This document shows, piece by piece, positions 18,868 through 28,759 of a stretch of 64,000 nucleotides of DNA. How positions within the stretch are numbered: the first letter of the stretch is position 1; each line of letters starts with the position of its first letter. Under the pieces are notes generated by a model, which saw nothing but the letters and a program-made list of their open reading frames with translations, made no database searches and had not been told where the DNA came from. Source of the DNA: Acidipropionibacterium thoenii DSM 20276 (GTDB taxonomy: Bacteria > Actinomycetota > Actinomycetes > Propionibacteriales > Propionibacteriaceae). The position numbers were made by a program, and so were the translations under genes. Where the stretch lies: NCBI RefSeq assembly GCF_000423445.1, contig NZ_KE384019.1:273297-337296 (forward strand), read 5' to 3'.

Positions 18868-20157
18868 ATGGCACGGATTGGTGAGAGCAGCGATCTGTTC
18901 AAGTGCTCGTTCTGCGGGAAGAGCCAGAAGCAGGTCAAGAAGCTCATTGCGGGCCCCGGCGTCTACATCTGCGATGAGTGCATCGACTTGTGCAATGAGA
19001 TCATCGAGGAGGAGTTCACCGAGTCCAGTGATCTCGGCCCCCTCGACGAGCTTCCCCGCCCCCGCGAGATCCGCGAGTTCCTCGACTCCTACGTGATCGG
19101 CCAGGATGAGGCGAAGAAGACCTTGTCGGTGGCGGTCTACAACCACTACAAGCGGATCCAGGCCAGCCAGGAGATGCCTCACGCCCGACGTGCCGAGGAT
19201 GATGGCATCGAACTCGGCAAGTCGAACATTTTGGTCCTGGGCCCCACCGGCTGCGGCAAGACCTACCTGGCTCAGACGCTGGCACGCCGGCTCAATGTGC
19301 CCTTCGCGATGGCCGATGCCACCGCGCTCACCGAGGCCGGTTACGTCGGCGAGGATGTCGAGAACATCCTGCTCAAACTCATCCAGGCTGCCGACTTCGA
19401 CGTCAAGAAGGCCGAGACCGGGATCATCTACATCGACGAGATCGACAAGGTGGCCCGTAAGTCGGAGAATCCCTCGATCACCCGCGATGTCTCCGGCGAG
19501 GGGGTCCAGCAGGCCCTGTTGAAGATTCTGGAGGGCACGGTCGCCGCCGTCCCGCCGCAGGGTGGCCGCAAGCACCCCCACCAGGACTTCCTGCAGATCG
19601 ACACCACCAACATCCTGTTCATCGTCGGTGGCGCCTTCGCGGGGCTCGAGGACATCATCACCAAGCGTGTCGGCACCCGGCCGCTGGGATTCAACACCGA
19701 TCCCACGATGGCCAGGATCGACACCTCCGACATCCTGTCCAGGGTCAGCCCCGAGGACCTGCACAAGTTCGGGCTGATCCCCGAGTTCATCGGACGGCTG
19801 CCGATGATCACCACTGTGCACTCCTTGGACGCCGACTCCCTGGTCCGGATCCTCACCGAGCCCCGCAATGCCCTGACCCGGCAGTTCGAGAAGCTCTTCG
19901 AGCTGGACGGGGTCCAGCTGGAGTTCACCGACGACTCCCTGGAGGCGATCGCCGCCAAGGCTCTGGAGCGCAAGACCGGGGCCCGGGGGTTGCGCTCGAT
20001 CATCGAGGAGACCCTGATGGAGGCGATGTTCGAGGTGCCCTCACGCGAGGACATCGCCCGGGTGGTGGTCACCGCCGGCGCCGTGCGCGGCACCGAGGCC
20101 TGCAGCCTGGAGCCGCGGGCCAAGATCAGCCGGGGCCGGGGCAAGCTCACCGCCTGA
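18868..20157 (+). CDS. clpX: ATP-dependent Clp protease ATP-binding subunit ClpX
   Basis: Hexameric AAA+ unfoldase that feeds substrates to ClpP1P2. The N-terminal Cys4 zinc domain is seen as CSFCGKSQ to CDECIDLC (residues about 12-40). The ATPase follows with Walker [13 protein letters not shown], Walker [10 protein letters not shown], an arginine-finger region and sensor 2 [11 protein letters not shown]. The pore and RKH-type loops are present (GRKHPHQDF region). It has 429 residues, full length. ATG 18868 is preceded by GGAAGGAGGAG. A TAGGGT at about 18725 may be a -10. Confidence 0.97.
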   Translation: MARIGESSDLFKCSFCGKSQKQVKKLIAGPGVYICDECIDLCNEIIEEEFTESSDLGPLDELPRPREIREFLDSYVIGQDEAKKTLSVAVYNHYKRIQASQEMPHARRAEDDGIELGKSNILVLGPTGCGKTYLAQTLARRLNVPFAMADATALTEAGYVGEDVENILLKLIQAADFDVKKAETGIIYIDEIDKVARKSENPSITRDVSGEGVQQALLKILEGTVAAVPPQGGRKHPHQDFLQIDTTNILFIVGGAFAGLEDIITKRVGTRPLGFNTDPTMARIDTSDILSRVSPEDLHKFGLIPEFIGRLPMITTVHSLDADSLVRILTEPRNALTRQFEKLFELDGVQLEFTDDSLEAIAAKALERKTGARGLRSIIEETLMEAMFEVPSREDIARVVVTAGAVRGTEACSLEPRAKISRGRGKLTA

Positions 20158-20205
20158 GGATTGCGGCCCCGGCCGGCTGCGCTGGGCCGCGATAGCCTGT
20201 GGCCC

Positions 20206-23200
20206 ATGTCTTCTGGATACCTGCGCTACCCCGACGTCCACCAGGACCGGGTCGTCTTCGTCGCCGATGACGACCTGTGGCTGGTCCCGCTGAGCGGGGG
20301 CAGGGCGACCCGCCTCACCACCGACCATGCCCCGGCCCGCAATCCCCGGTTCTCACCCGACGGCAGCAAGGTCGCCTGGAGTTCCACCGCCGCCCAGCGC
20401 CCCGAGGTCCACGTGCTGGATCTGGCCACCGGCGAGCAGCGCCGGCTCACCTGGCTGGGGGCCGTGAGGACCACGGTGGTGGGCTGGGCCGACCAGACCC
20501 ACCTGGTGATCTCCTCGCCCTATCAGCGCAATGACTCGGGGCTGGGCTGGCTCTACACCCTCGGGATGGACGGTGAGCTGGAGCCGGCAGGCTACGGGCC
20601 GGGGATGGACCTGGCGGTCGATGCGCACGGCGCGGTGGCCGTCGTCACCCCCAACAGCGGCGACTGCTCGCGGTGGAAGCGCTACCGCGGGGGTACCGCT
20701 GCCCAGATCTGGTTGCGCCCGGCCGGCGCCGACAGCTTCATCCGGGTGCTCAGGGACGGCCATCACGACCACGACGGCAGCTACGCCGCGGCAGGGCGCT
20801 ACTCGGTGGGATGGATCGCCGACCGGCTCATCTTCAGCTCGGACATGGGAGCCGAGGTCGATGACGGGCCGGCAGAGCTGGCCAACCCGGCAGGCCAGGC
20901 CCAGCTGTGGTCGGTCGACGGCCAGGGCGCCGATCTGCGGCTGCACACCCACCAGGACCTGGCCTCCGGGTACCTGCGCGATCCCCGCACCGACGGCGCC
21001 ACCATCGTCTTCCACTCCCGCGGCAGGCTCTACACGATGGCGGGCCTGGATGCCGTTGTCGCCGAGATCGACGTCGACCTGGGCATCGGCTCCCCGCAGC
21101 CGGTCTGGTTGGAGCCCACCGAACGGCTGGGTTCGGTGGTCTCCGACCAGGGCGGCGACGGTTCGCTGCTGGAGTGGCGGGGCGCCGCCTATTTCCTCAC
21201 CCATCGCTCCGGACCCGCCCGGGCGCTGTCGGCCCGGCCGGGGGTGAGGATCCGCGAGCTCGGACGGCTCGGGGACACCGGCAAGGGTATCTGGGCCAGT
21301 GACGCCCAGGGCCAGGACTGCCTGGAGATCGCATCCCTGGATGGCACGGGGGAGCCGGTGCAGATCGCCGGCGGTCGGCTCGGTCGGGTGCTGGAGCTGG
21401 AGCCCGATCCCCAGGGGGAACGGGCCGCGGTGATCAGCCATGACGGCCGGGTGCTGCTGGTGGAGATCGCCGGCGGGCAGGTGCGCGAACTCGCCAGGTC
21501 TCGATACAGCGAGGCCACCGGACTGGCATGGTCCCCGGACGGCCGTTACCTGGTGTGGCGGTCGCCGGTCGCGGTGGACGCGGGGGCGAAGGGTCAGCTG
21601 ATGGCCGTCGACACCGCAAGTCCCGATGCCGAGCCGATGGCCCTGACCCGTGGCTCCTATGACGATGCCGAGCCGGTGTTCAGCACCGACGGGAAGTACC
21701 TGATCTTCCTGTCGGCGCGCACCTTCGATCCCGACTACGACGGTCAGACCTTCGACATGACCTTCGGCCACACCATCCGGCCTTGGCTGGTGCCGTTGCG
21801 CGCAGACGAGCCCTCCCCCTTCGGCCCCAGCATCGACGGGTGGCGGATCAGCGAGGTGCAGGACGCCGCCAGGGCCGGATCGGCCCCCGGCAAGGACTCT
21901 GCCGGTCAGCCGGATCAAGATGTCGCGGCCGGCCAGGAGGCCGAGGAGATCCACTGTCAGATCGATCTCGACGGCTTCGAGGAGCGGATGATCGCCTTCC
22001 CGGTGGCCTCGGGGGCCTACCACGGGCTGGCGGCCGTCAAGGACGGCGTCAGCTGGATCGAGGACGCCGACCGTGGCGGCCAGATCGGTACCTCGCGGGC
22101 CGGGGTGGAGGGGGACCAACCCTCCGACTCGCTGTGGATCTACAACCTCACCACCCGCCGCGCCGAGCGGATCTGCGAGGCGGTGGACTCCTACTCGGTC
22201 TCCGGGGACGCCCAGCGGATAGTGGTGCGTCACAAGGACGAGGTCTTCGTGATCCCTGCCGATCACAAGGTCGACAACGATGATCCGGCCAGGGTGACGG
22301 TCGACCTGGGTCGTCTGCGTCGCCGGATCGACCCGCGCGCCGAGTGGCGTCAGATGTTCGAGGAGAACGGCCGTCTGATGGCCAGCCACTACTGGCGCTC
22401 CGACATGAATGGCACCGACTGGGATGCTGCGCTGGACTCCTACCGTCCGAGTCTGGACCGGCTGGCCAGCGCTGACGACGCCTATGACGTGCTCCAGGAG
22501 GTGGTCGCCGAGCTCAACACCTCGCACTCCTACATCATGCCCTCGGGCCTCGACGGCGACCCGGCACAGCGGGCCGGACGGCTCGGCGCCGACCTGGGGG
22601 CCTCCGACGATGAGGGTGTCAGGATCCTGCGGGTGATCCCGGGGGAGTCCTCCGACCCACGGGCCTGGTCACCGCTGCGGGCCGCCGGGGTGGCGGTGGG
22701 CGACGGTGACGTCATCGTCGGGGTCGACGGCCAGCGGGTCAGCGCCTCGGCCCCGGTCGGCGAGCTGCTCGAGGGCTCGGCTCAGCGCACGGTCGAACTC
22801 ACGGTGAGGCCCGGGGACGGCAGCCCGGAGCGCCGGGTCGCGGTGAGGCCGCTGGGCGACGAGTCGATGCTGCGTTACCACGACTGGGTGGCCTCACGGC
22901 GGGCCTACGTCGAGGAGCACTCAGGCGGCCGGCTGGGATATCTGCATGTCCCCGACATGGTGGCCGACGGCTGGGCCGAGCTCTACCGGCAGATCGCCGA
23001 GGCCACCCACCACGAGGGGGTGATCGCCGATGTCCGGTTCAACCGGGGCGGCCACACCTCCCAGCTGGTGGTCGAGAAGCTGGCTCGCAAGGTGGTCGGT
23101 TGGGACTTCGGGCGCTACATCGGCGAGCCCCTCACCTACCCGCAGAACGCGGTGCGCGGGCCGGTGGTGCTGGTGACCAATCAGTTCGCCGGCTCCGACG

Positions 23201-23532
23201 GGGACATCGTCTCGGCGGTGACCCAGGCGATGGGCTATGCCAAGGTCATCGGGGAGCGGTCCTGGGGCGGGGTGATCGGCATCGATGGGCGATTCGACCT
23301 GGTCGACGGCACCGTGGTCACCCAGCCCCGCTACGCCGGCTGGTACGCCGGATACGGCTGGGGGGTGGAGAACCACGGCGTCGACCCCGACATCGTCGTC
23401 ACCCAGGGCCCCGAGGACTGGGAGTCCGAGTCCGACATCCAGCTGGATGCCGCGATCGCCGAGTGTCTGCGCCAGCTGGCCGACAAGCCGGCGGCCGTGC
23501 CTCCGCAGTTCCCGCTGCCGGCCTTCGGCTGA
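20206..23532 (+). CDS. Tricorn-like protease, S41 family (beta-propellers, PDZ, C-terminal processing domain)
   Basis: A 1108-residue cytosolic peptidase that probably trims peptides released by Clp or the proteasome. Residues 1-670 form beta-propeller repeats with TolB/WD-like signatures (SPDGSKVAWSS, FSTDGKYLIFLSARTFDPDYD). A helical bundle core (about 690-760, YDVLQEVVAELNTSHSYI) follows, then a PDZ domain (AAGVAVGDGDVIVGVDGQRV) and the S41 peptidase. The nucleophile is Ser in QFAGSDGDI, with the conserved IADVRFNRGG and GGVIGIDGR around it. ATG 20206 was chosen because TAGCCT lies 7 bases before it (leaderless). It sits directly downstream of clpX. Confidence 0.93.
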   Translation: MSSGYLRYPDVHQDRVVFVADDDLWLVPLSGGRATRLTTDHAPARNPRFSPDGSKVAWSSTAAQRPEVHVLDLATGEQRRLTWLGAVRTTVVGWADQTHLVISSPYQRNDSGLGWLYTLGMDGELEPAGYGPGMDLAVDAHGAVAVVTPNSGDCSRWKRYRGGTAAQIWLRPAGADSFIRVLRDGHHDHDGSYAAAGRYSVGWIADRLIFSSDMGAEVDDGPAELANPAGQAQLWSVDGQGADLRLHTHQDLASGYLRDPRTDGATIVFHSRGRLYTMAGLDAVVAEIDVDLGIGSPQPVWLEPTERLGSVVSDQGGDGSLLEWRGAAYFLTHRSGPARALSARPGVRIRELGRLGDTGKGIWASDAQGQDCLEIASLDGTGEPVQIAGGRLGRVLELEPDPQGERAAVISHDGRVLLVEIAGGQVRELARSRYSEATGLAWSPDGRYLVWRSPVAVDAGAKGQLMAVDTASPDAEPMALTRGSYDDAEPVFSTDGKYLIFLSARTFDPDYDGQTFDMTFGHTIRPWLVPLRADEPSPFGPSIDGWRISEVQDAARAGSAPGKDSAGQPDQDVAAGQEAEEIHCQIDLDGFEERMIAFPVASGAYHGLAAVKDGVSWIEDADRGGQIGTSRAGVEGDQPSDSLWIYNLTTRRAERICEAVDSYSVSGDAQRIVVRHKDEVFVIPADHKVDNDDPARVTVDLGRLRRRIDPRAEWRQMFEENGRLMASHYWRSDMNGTDWDAALDSYRPSLDRLASADDAYDVLQEVVAELNTSHSYIMPSGLDGDPAQRAGRLGADLGASDDEGVRILRVIPGESSDPRAWSPLRAAGVAVGDGDVIVGVDGQRVSASAPVGELLEGSAQRTVELTVRPGDGSPERRVAVRPLGDESMLRYHDWVASRRAYVEEHSGGRLGYLHVPDMVADGWAELYRQIAEATHHEGVIADVRFNRGGHTSQLVVEKLARKVVGWDFGRYIGEPLTYPQNAVRGPVVLVTNQFAGSDGDIVSAVTQAMGYAKVIGERSWGGVIGIDGRFDLVDGTVVTQPRYAGWYAGYGWGVENHGVDPDIVVTQGPEDWESESDIQLDAAIAECLRQLADKPAAVPPQFPLPAFG

Positions 23533-23553
23533 CCGGGGCCCGCGTCGAGCGGC

Positions 23554-23586
23554 GGCCGGCTCCCCGGCCACCACCGTCGGGCGGTG
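23554..23586. terminator. Bidirectional hairpins between convergent genes
   Basis: Two short hairpins: GGCCGG-ctcc-CCGGCC at 23554-23569 and CACCG-tcggg-CGGTG at 23572-23586. They fill the gap between the tricorn gene and the methyltransferase gene facing it, and could serve both strands. Confidence 0.5.
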
Positions 23587-24447
23587 CTAGCGCCGACCGG
23601 TCGGCAGGCCAGGTCGGTGAGCGGTCACGACATACTCCAGGGGGATCCGGTCAGGCTGCTCGGCCAGTCGGAACCCTTGGTCGTCGGCGACCATCGCCGC
23701 CCCCCACGGGTTCCACCGCATGTGGTCGAACTCCGCCAGGGAGTCGATCACCAGACCGGCGTCGATGAGGGCTGTGACGACCTCCCCCAGGCCGTGGTTC
23801 CACTGGTGGTTGGTGGGGTGGGAGATGACCGGGGCGTCCTCCGGGGCCTCGACGTAGCTGTGCTCATCGACCCAGGTCTGAGGTTCGGGCCTCTCGAAGT
23901 ACGGGTACTCGATCCGGATCCCCTGCGAGATGTCGTCTGCGGTGGTGGCGCGTATCGGGTGGTCCTCGCGGATCAGGAAGCGGCCGCCGGGCCTGAGCAG
24001 CGAGGCCACCACGCGCGCCCAGGGCCGCACCTCGGGCAGCCAGCAGAGCGCCCCGATTCCGGTGTAGACCAGATCGAAGTCGCCGGTCACCGCGTCGCGG
24101 GAGTCGTAGACGTTGGCCTGGACGTAGTGGATCTCGGCTCTCCCGGTGCCGCAGCGGGCTGCGATCCGGCGGGCCTGGACCAGTGACTCCCCGGAGAAGT
24201 CCACTCCGACCACCCGGCGGGCACCCAGCCTGGCCAGGCTGATCGTGTCGGTACCCAGGTGGCACTGCAGGTGGATGACATCGGCACCACGAAGGTCGCC
24301 GAGCCGCTCCCGGTCCAGGCTGATGACCTCGCTGAGCGCCGCCGGATCAGCCGCCAGCTCCTCGATGCCGTAGCCGGAGGCGACATGGATCGCGGCCCGG
24401 TCGTCCCAGTTGGCGCGGTTGTCGTCGAACAGGGTGCTGATCTCCAT
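23587..24447 (-). CDS. Class I SAM-dependent methyltransferase
   Basis: A 286-residue methyltransferase. The SAM site is VIHLQCHLGTDTISLARLGA (motif I, with Cys-His-Leu-Gly in place of Gly-x-Gly) followed by VVGVDFSGESL (acidic end of beta 2) and DVTG/FDLVYTGIGALCWLP (motif III). The C-terminal part (EDHPIRATTADD, HQWNHGLGEVV) is typical of small-molecule or tRNA-cap-like methyltransferases often named SmtA/UbiE-like. ATG 24447 has TACATT exactly 7 bases upstream on its strand; the longer TTG start at 24456 is inside that spacer and is unlikely. Substrate unknown. Divergent from the P-loop gene. Confidence 0.85.
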   Translation of the reverse strand: MEISTLFDDNRANWDDRAAIHVASGYGIEELAADPAALSEVISLDRERLGDLRGADVIHLQCHLGTDTISLARLGARRVVGVDFSGESLVQARRIAARCGTGRAEIHYVQANVYDSRDAVTGDFDLVYTGIGALCWLPEVRPWARVVASLLRPGGRFLIREDHPIRATTADDISQGIRIEYPYFERPEPQTWVDEHSYVEAPEDAPVISHPTNHQWNHGLGEVVTALIDAGLVIDSLAEFDHMRWNPWGAAMVADDQGFRLAEQPDRIPLEYVVTAHRPGLPTGRR

Positions 24448-24488
24448 GATCTGCAATGTAGCGGGCGCAGGGTGGGAGGATGGCGGGC

Positions 24489-25055
24489 GTGTCTCACGCC
24501 ACTGCCGCAGATCTCAGCTCCGCTCGACGGGTCCTCATCCACGGGGTCACCGGCTCGGGGAAGTCCACTGCCGCAGCCCGGATCGGTCGGGTGCTGGGCC
24601 TTCCGGTCCACCTGGCGGATGAGGAGATCGGATTCCTGCCGGCCTCAGAGGCCACCTGGACCAATCGTGAGCCCGACGACATGAGGACGATCGCCGCCGA
24701 GATCGCCGAACGGCCCGAGTGGGTCCTGGACGCCGCCTACGGCTGCTTCCGGGACATGCTCGTGGAGCGGGCCGACGTCGTGGTGGGGCTGGACTACCCC
24801 CGGTGGCTCTCCCTGGGCCGGCTGCTGCGGCGCACCGCGGCCCGGCTGAGGGACCGCACACCGGTCTGCAACGGGAACCGGGAGACCCTCCGGCAGACCC
24901 TCGGCAAGCACTCCATCATCGCCTGGCATGTCCAGACCTTCGCAAAGAAGCGCGCCACCATGCGCTCCTGGGCCGAGGACCCGGCGGGGCCGCCCACCAT
25001 CCTGGTGAGCAGCCCCGATCAGCTGGATGCGCTGATAGCCGCCGTCAGCGCCTGA
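24489..25055 (+). CDS. P-loop NTPase, adenylate-kinase / FlaR-like (topology modulation family)
   Basis: A 188-residue nucleotide kinase-like protein. Walker A is IHGVTGSGKSTAAARIG, followed by a lid-type middle with RPEWVLDAAYG and DVVVGLDYPRWLSLGRLL, the pattern of the 'topology modulation' (FlaR) and shikimate/adenylate kinase-like group common in firmicutes and actinobacteria. The function is not established for this family. GTG 24489 has GGGAGG with 9-base spacing; an ATG at 24480 would overlap that site. The final segment PTILVSSPDQLDALI is the usual C-terminal strand and helix. Confidence 0.8.
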   Translation: MSHATAADLSSARRVLIHGVTGSGKSTAAARIGRVLGLPVHLADEEIGFLPASEATWTNREPDDMRTIAAEIAERPEWVLDAAYGCFRDMLVERADVVVGLDYPRWLSLGRLLRRTAARLRDRTPVCNGNRETLRQTLGKHSIIAWHVQTFAKKRATMRSWAEDPAGPPTILVSSPDQLDALIAAVSA

Positions 25056-25084
25056 TCGGCGTCACCGCCAACGGCTCCCGAGCT

Positions 25085-27703
25085 TCACTTCTTCCTGGCC
25101 GGCGGCTCACCCAGGGTGGCCTCGACACTCAACCCGGCGTCATCACCATCAGCCACCGCGAAGGTCATCTCCCCGGTCGTCTTGGAGACATTCCTCAGGT
25201 CGTCCTCGGCCTGCTTCAAGTGGTTGATCACCGAGGCAGGCGCGGTGATGGTGGCTGCCAGGATCGGGGTGCGCATCGGCACCTTGTGGGTCGACTTCAC
25301 TCCGCGCAGTTCCACCAGCGCCGCTGAGACATCGACCATCAGATCGGTGTCGCCGGCCGACGGCAGCTCCTCGGGCAGCGGCCACATGGTGGTGTGCACC
25401 GACCCGGCCTGCCACCAGCTCCACACCTCCTCGGTGACGAAGGGCAGGAACGGGGCGAACAGCCGCAGCATCACGTCCAGGGCCAGCCGCAGCGCCGTCC
25501 GGGCGCTGGTGGCACCTGCGGCGTCATCTCCCTCGGAGTCGTAGGCACGCTCCTTGACCAGTTCCAGGTAGTCGTCGCAGAAGGTCCAGAAGAACTGCTC
25601 GGCAGCCTCCAGGGCGGCGGTGTAGTTGAACTCCTCGAAGGCAGCGGTGGCCTCGGCGATCACCTCGTGCAGCTGGGAGAGCATCGCCAGATCGACCGGT
25701 TCGGTCACATCGGTCAGCTCTCCGCCCTCGCCGAAACCGAGCACGAACTTGGAGGCGTTGAGGATCTTCATCGCCAGCCGACGCCCGACCTTCATCTGCG
25801 CCTTGTCGAAGGGGGAGTCCATCCCGGGTCGGGCCATCGCGGCCCGCCAGCGCACCGCATCGGCGCCGAACTGGTCAATGATCTCGGTGGGGACCACCGT
25901 GTTGCCCTTGGACTTGCTCATCTTCTTGCGGTCGGGATCGGTGACGAAGCCCGAGATCGCCGCCCTCTTCCAGGGCAGCACATGGTTCTCCAGATGGGCT
26001 CGCACGATCCGGGAGAACACCCAGGTGCGGATGATGTCGTGGGCCTCGGGGGCGAAATCCATCGGGAAGGTCTTGGCGAACAAATCGGCATCGCGCTCCC
26101 AGCCGGTGACGATCTGGGGGCTCAGCGAGGAGGTCGCCCAGGTGTCCATCACGTCCGGGTCGGCGGCGAACCCGCCGGCCACCCCGCGCTGGGACTCCTG
26201 GTAGCCCTCGGGGGCCTGGGAGGCCGGGTCGACCGGCAGCTGATCCTCCGCCGGGGTGAGCGGGTGCTCATAGTCGGGCTGACCCTCGGCGTCCAGCGGG
26301 TACCAGACCGGGAAGGGGACGCCGAAGAACCGCTGCCGGGAGACCAGCCAGTCACCATTGAGCCCTTCGACCCAGTTCTGGTAGCGGTATCGCATGTGCT
26401 CGGGTACCCAGGCGAGCTCGTTTCCGCGCTCCAGCAGGGCCTTTCGCAGATCCTGGTCGCGCCCGCCGTTGGTGATGTACCACTGGCGGGTGCCGATGAT
26501 CTCCAGCGGCTTGTCGCCCTTCTCGTAGAAGTTCGCCTTGCGCTGGGTGGGCTGCGGGTCCCCCTCCATCTCACCGGAGGCCTGCAGGGCCTCGACCACC
26601 AGCTTGCGGGCGGTGAACACCGTCTTGCCGGCGATCGCGGCGTAGGCCTCCTTGTTGACGACCCAGTCGGGGGTCTCGGCCAGCAGTCGGCCGTCCCGCC
26701 CGATGATGGTGCGGGTCGGCAGCTGCAGCTCACGCCACCAGGTGACGTCGGTGAGATCGCCGAAGGTACAGCACATCGCGATACCGGCGCCCTTGTCCAT
26801 CTCGGCGGCCGGGTGGGCCAGCACCGGGATCTCCACCCCGTACAGCGGGGTGGTCACGGTGGTGCCGAAGAGGTGCTGGTAGCGCTCGTCATCGGGGTGG
26901 GCGATCAGCGCGCAGCAGGCGGCCAGCAGCTCAGGACGGGTGGTCTCGATGGCGACGTCGCCCGAGCCGTCGGCGCGGTGGAAGTCCAGCCGGTGGTAGG
27001 AGCCGGGGTAGTCGCGAGCTTCCAGCTCGGCCTGGGCGACCGCGGTCTGGAAGGTGACATCCCACAGCGTGGGGGCGTCCTGCAGGTAGGCCTCGCCGCG
27101 GGCCAGGTTACGCAGGAAGGCCAGCTGGGCGATCCGCTGGGACTCCGGGGAGATCGTCGAGTAGAGCTGGTTCCAGTCCACCGACAGGCCCACTGAACGC
27201 CACAGGTCCTGGAAGGTCTTCTCGTCGACCCGGGTGAGCTTGACGCACAGCTCCACGAAGTTGCGTCGGCTGATCGAGATCTGATGCTTGGGGTCCGGCT
27301 TGGCCGGGGGCTCGAAGTCCGGGTCGTAGGGCAGCGTCGGGTCGCAGCGCACCCCGTAGAAGTTCTGCACCCGCCGTTCGGTGGGCAGGCCGTTGTCATC
27401 CCAACCCATCGGGTAGAAGACCTTCTTGCCGCGCATCCGCTGGTAGCGGGCCACCAGATCGGTGTGGGTGTAGGAGAACACATGCCCCGGGTGCAGGTGC
27501 CCCGAGACCGTCGGGGGAGGGGTGTCGATGGAGAACACGGCCTCCCGGGAGTCCACCTGCGAGGCGCTGAAGGCGTACAGCTGCTCGTCCTCCCAGACCT
27601 TGCCCCATTTGGCCTCCAGACCCTCCAGAGCCGGCTTGTCGGGGACAACGCCGCGAGTCACGGTCGACTCGTCGGGGCTGGGTTGCTGGGATTCAGACGT
27701 CAT
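25085..27703 (-). CDS. valS: Valyl-tRNA synthetase
   Basis: Charges tRNA-Val. It has 872 residues with a class Ia Rossmann fold. The HIGH-type signature reads HPGH in PPPTVSGHLHPGHVFSYTHTD, the CP1 editing domain is in the middle, and KMSKS is present as RKKMSKSKGN. The anticodon-binding helical domain follows, and the C-terminal coiled coil of long bacterial ValS is reduced. The VFSYTHTD, YPMGWDDNGLPTERRVQ and RCDPTLPYDP blocks mark the divergent ValS form that I associate with Streptomyces relatives. The start ATG 27703 has TAGAAT 8 bases upstream on the same strand, so the mRNA is probably leaderless. No T-box was seen. Convergent with the P-loop gene. Confidence 0.93.
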   Translation of the reverse strand: MTSESQQPSPDESTVTRGVVPDKPALEGLEAKWGKVWEDEQLYAFSASQVDSREAVFSIDTPPPTVSGHLHPGHVFSYTHTDLVARYQRMRGKKVFYPMGWDDNGLPTERRVQNFYGVRCDPTLPYDPDFEPPAKPDPKHQISISRRNFVELCVKLTRVDEKTFQDLWRSVGLSVDWNQLYSTISPESQRIAQLAFLRNLARGEAYLQDAPTLWDVTFQTAVAQAELEARDYPGSYHRLDFHRADGSGDVAIETTRPELLAACCALIAHPDDERYQHLFGTTVTTPLYGVEIPVLAHPAAEMDKGAGIAMCCTFGDLTDVTWWRELQLPTRTIIGRDGRLLAETPDWVVNKEAYAAIAGKTVFTARKLVVEALQASGEMEGDPQPTQRKANFYEKGDKPLEIIGTRQWYITNGGRDQDLRKALLERGNELAWVPEHMRYRYQNWVEGLNGDWLVSRQRFFGVPFPVWYPLDAEGQPDYEHPLTPAEDQLPVDPASQAPEGYQESQRGVAGGFAADPDVMDTWATSSLSPQIVTGWERDADLFAKTFPMDFAPEAHDIIRTWVFSRIVRAHLENHVLPWKRAAISGFVTDPDRKKMSKSKGNTVVPTEIIDQFGADAVRWRAAMARPGMDSPFDKAQMKVGRRLAMKILNASKFVLGFGEGGELTDVTEPVDLAMLSQLHEVIAEATAAFEEFNYTAALEAAEQFFWTFCDDYLELVKERAYDSEGDDAAGATSARTALRLALDVMLRLFAPFLPFVTEEVWSWWQAGSVHTTMWPLPEELPSAGDTDLMVDVSAALVELRGVKSTHKVPMRTPILAATITAPASVINHLKQAEDDLRNVSKTTGEMTFAVADGDDAGLSVEATLGEPPARKK

Positions 27704-27852
27704 GACTCACCATTCTAGGAGCGGGCGAGTTTTCGCGCGAAACGGCCTCCAGGGGCCGTGACGGGCACACAGCAGAGGGTCGCCGTGCCACCATCTGCCG
27801 GTGTTTGGCGGCAGCGGTGGCCCCAGCCGGCGGCCGGGCCCGATGAGCCGGG

Positions 27853-28686
27853 TCAGCCGGCTGCGGACTTGATGGAGGCCAGCAGGCTGGCGGCGGTCGG
27901 GTTCTGGATGGACCGCCAGCCGGTGTACGGCTTGCCGTTGACAGTCCAGGTCGGAGTGCCGAAATGTCCGTCCGGTGGGAAGGCCGAGGGGTCGGCCTCG
28001 GCCAGTTTCTTCCCGCTCTCCAGACCCTGGTCGGCGGCCTTCCTCACGAAATCCGAGGTGGCCCTGGTGTCGTAGTACTTCTGGAACTCCGTCAGCTTCT
28101 GGCCGGTGATCCCGGCCTGCGCGGCGAAAGTGGTGCGCAGCTGGTCGTCGGTGGAGCCGGTGCCCTCCTTGGCGGGCTGGTTGCGGTAGATGACGTCGTG
28201 ATAGGTCTCGAGCGCCCCGACGGCGTCGGCCGCTGCGGCCGCCATCGCCGCACGGTAGGAGGACTGGCCCTTGTAGTTGTTGTCCAGGAAGGTCAGCGTC
28301 CTGAACTGCAGCGTGATCTCACCAGAGGCGGCGAGCTGTCGCAGTGCCGGGCCGAAGCTGTCCTCGGAGGCCTTGCAGGCCGGGCACTGGTAGTCCTCGT
28401 ACAAGGTGAGGGTCGGGGCGCCGTGCTGGGCCACGCCGGCACTGACCGTGTAGACGCCGGTGCTCGGATCGGCGTTCGGGGCGGTGATCTGGGCGCCCAC
28501 CTTGGCGTAGGGGTTGCCGCCCTGCGGTGTGTCGCGGCTGGTGACCATTCCGACGACGAAGGCGATGGCCACCACCAGGACCACCGCCCCGCACATCAGC
28601 AGCAACTGCTTCCTGCTCCTGGCGGCCCGGGCCTCGGCCTGCTGCCGGGCTCGCAACGCAGCCCGGCGCGACTGCTTGGTCGACAT
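27853..28686 (-). CDS. DsbA-family thiol oxidoreductase, copy 1
   Basis: A 277-residue membrane-anchored thioredoxin-fold protein. Basic N-terminal residues (SRRAALRARQQ) are followed by one membrane helix (LLLMCGAVVLVVAIAFVVGM). An extracytoplasmic DSBA domain carries the redox motif CPAC in LYEDYQCPACKASED and the cis-Pro region TPTWTVNG. It probably forms or isomerises disulfides in exported proteins. Paralogue of the upstream gene; the C-terminal NPTAASLLASIKSAAG is identical in both. The GGGGAGA site precedes ATG 28686. Transcribed downstream of copy 2, with a hairpin between them. Confidence 0.9.
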   Translation of the reverse strand: MSTKQSRRAALRARQQAEARAARSRKQLLLMCGAVVLVVAIAFVVGMVTSRDTPQGGNPYAKVGAQITAPNADPSTGVYTVSAGVAQHGAPTLTLYEDYQCPACKASEDSFGPALRQLAASGEITLQFRTLTFLDNNYKGQSSYRAAMAAAAADAVGALETYHDVIYRNQPAKEGTGSTDDQLRTTFAAQAGITGQKLTEFQKYYDTRATSDFVRKAADQGLESGKKLAEADPSAFPPDGHFGTPTWTVNGKPYTGWRSIQNPTAASLLASIKSAAG

Positions 28687-28759
28687 CACGATCTCCCCGG
28701 TCTCCTCAGCGCCGTTCCTGGTCCCCCGAGCCTATCGGTGGCCGTGCGGCGGCCCGATC

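Noticed and set aside
20353-22527. 724-codon open frame on the minus strand inside the tricorn gene
   Set aside because: It is antisense to a gene with clear propeller, PDZ and S41 motifs. The antisense protein is His/Gly/Asp-rich noise with no family pattern; such frames are produced by GC-rich codon bias.
27732-27741. TTCGCGCGAA palindrome upstream of valS
   Set aside because: Perfect but only 10 bp and at no clear promoter spacing. Not LexA-like (no GAAC-N4-GTTC core). Too short for a claim.
27704-27852. T-box riboswitch upstream of valS
   Set aside because: There is no T-box consensus or specifier stem, and the -10 is 8 bases from the ATG, leaving no room for a leader.
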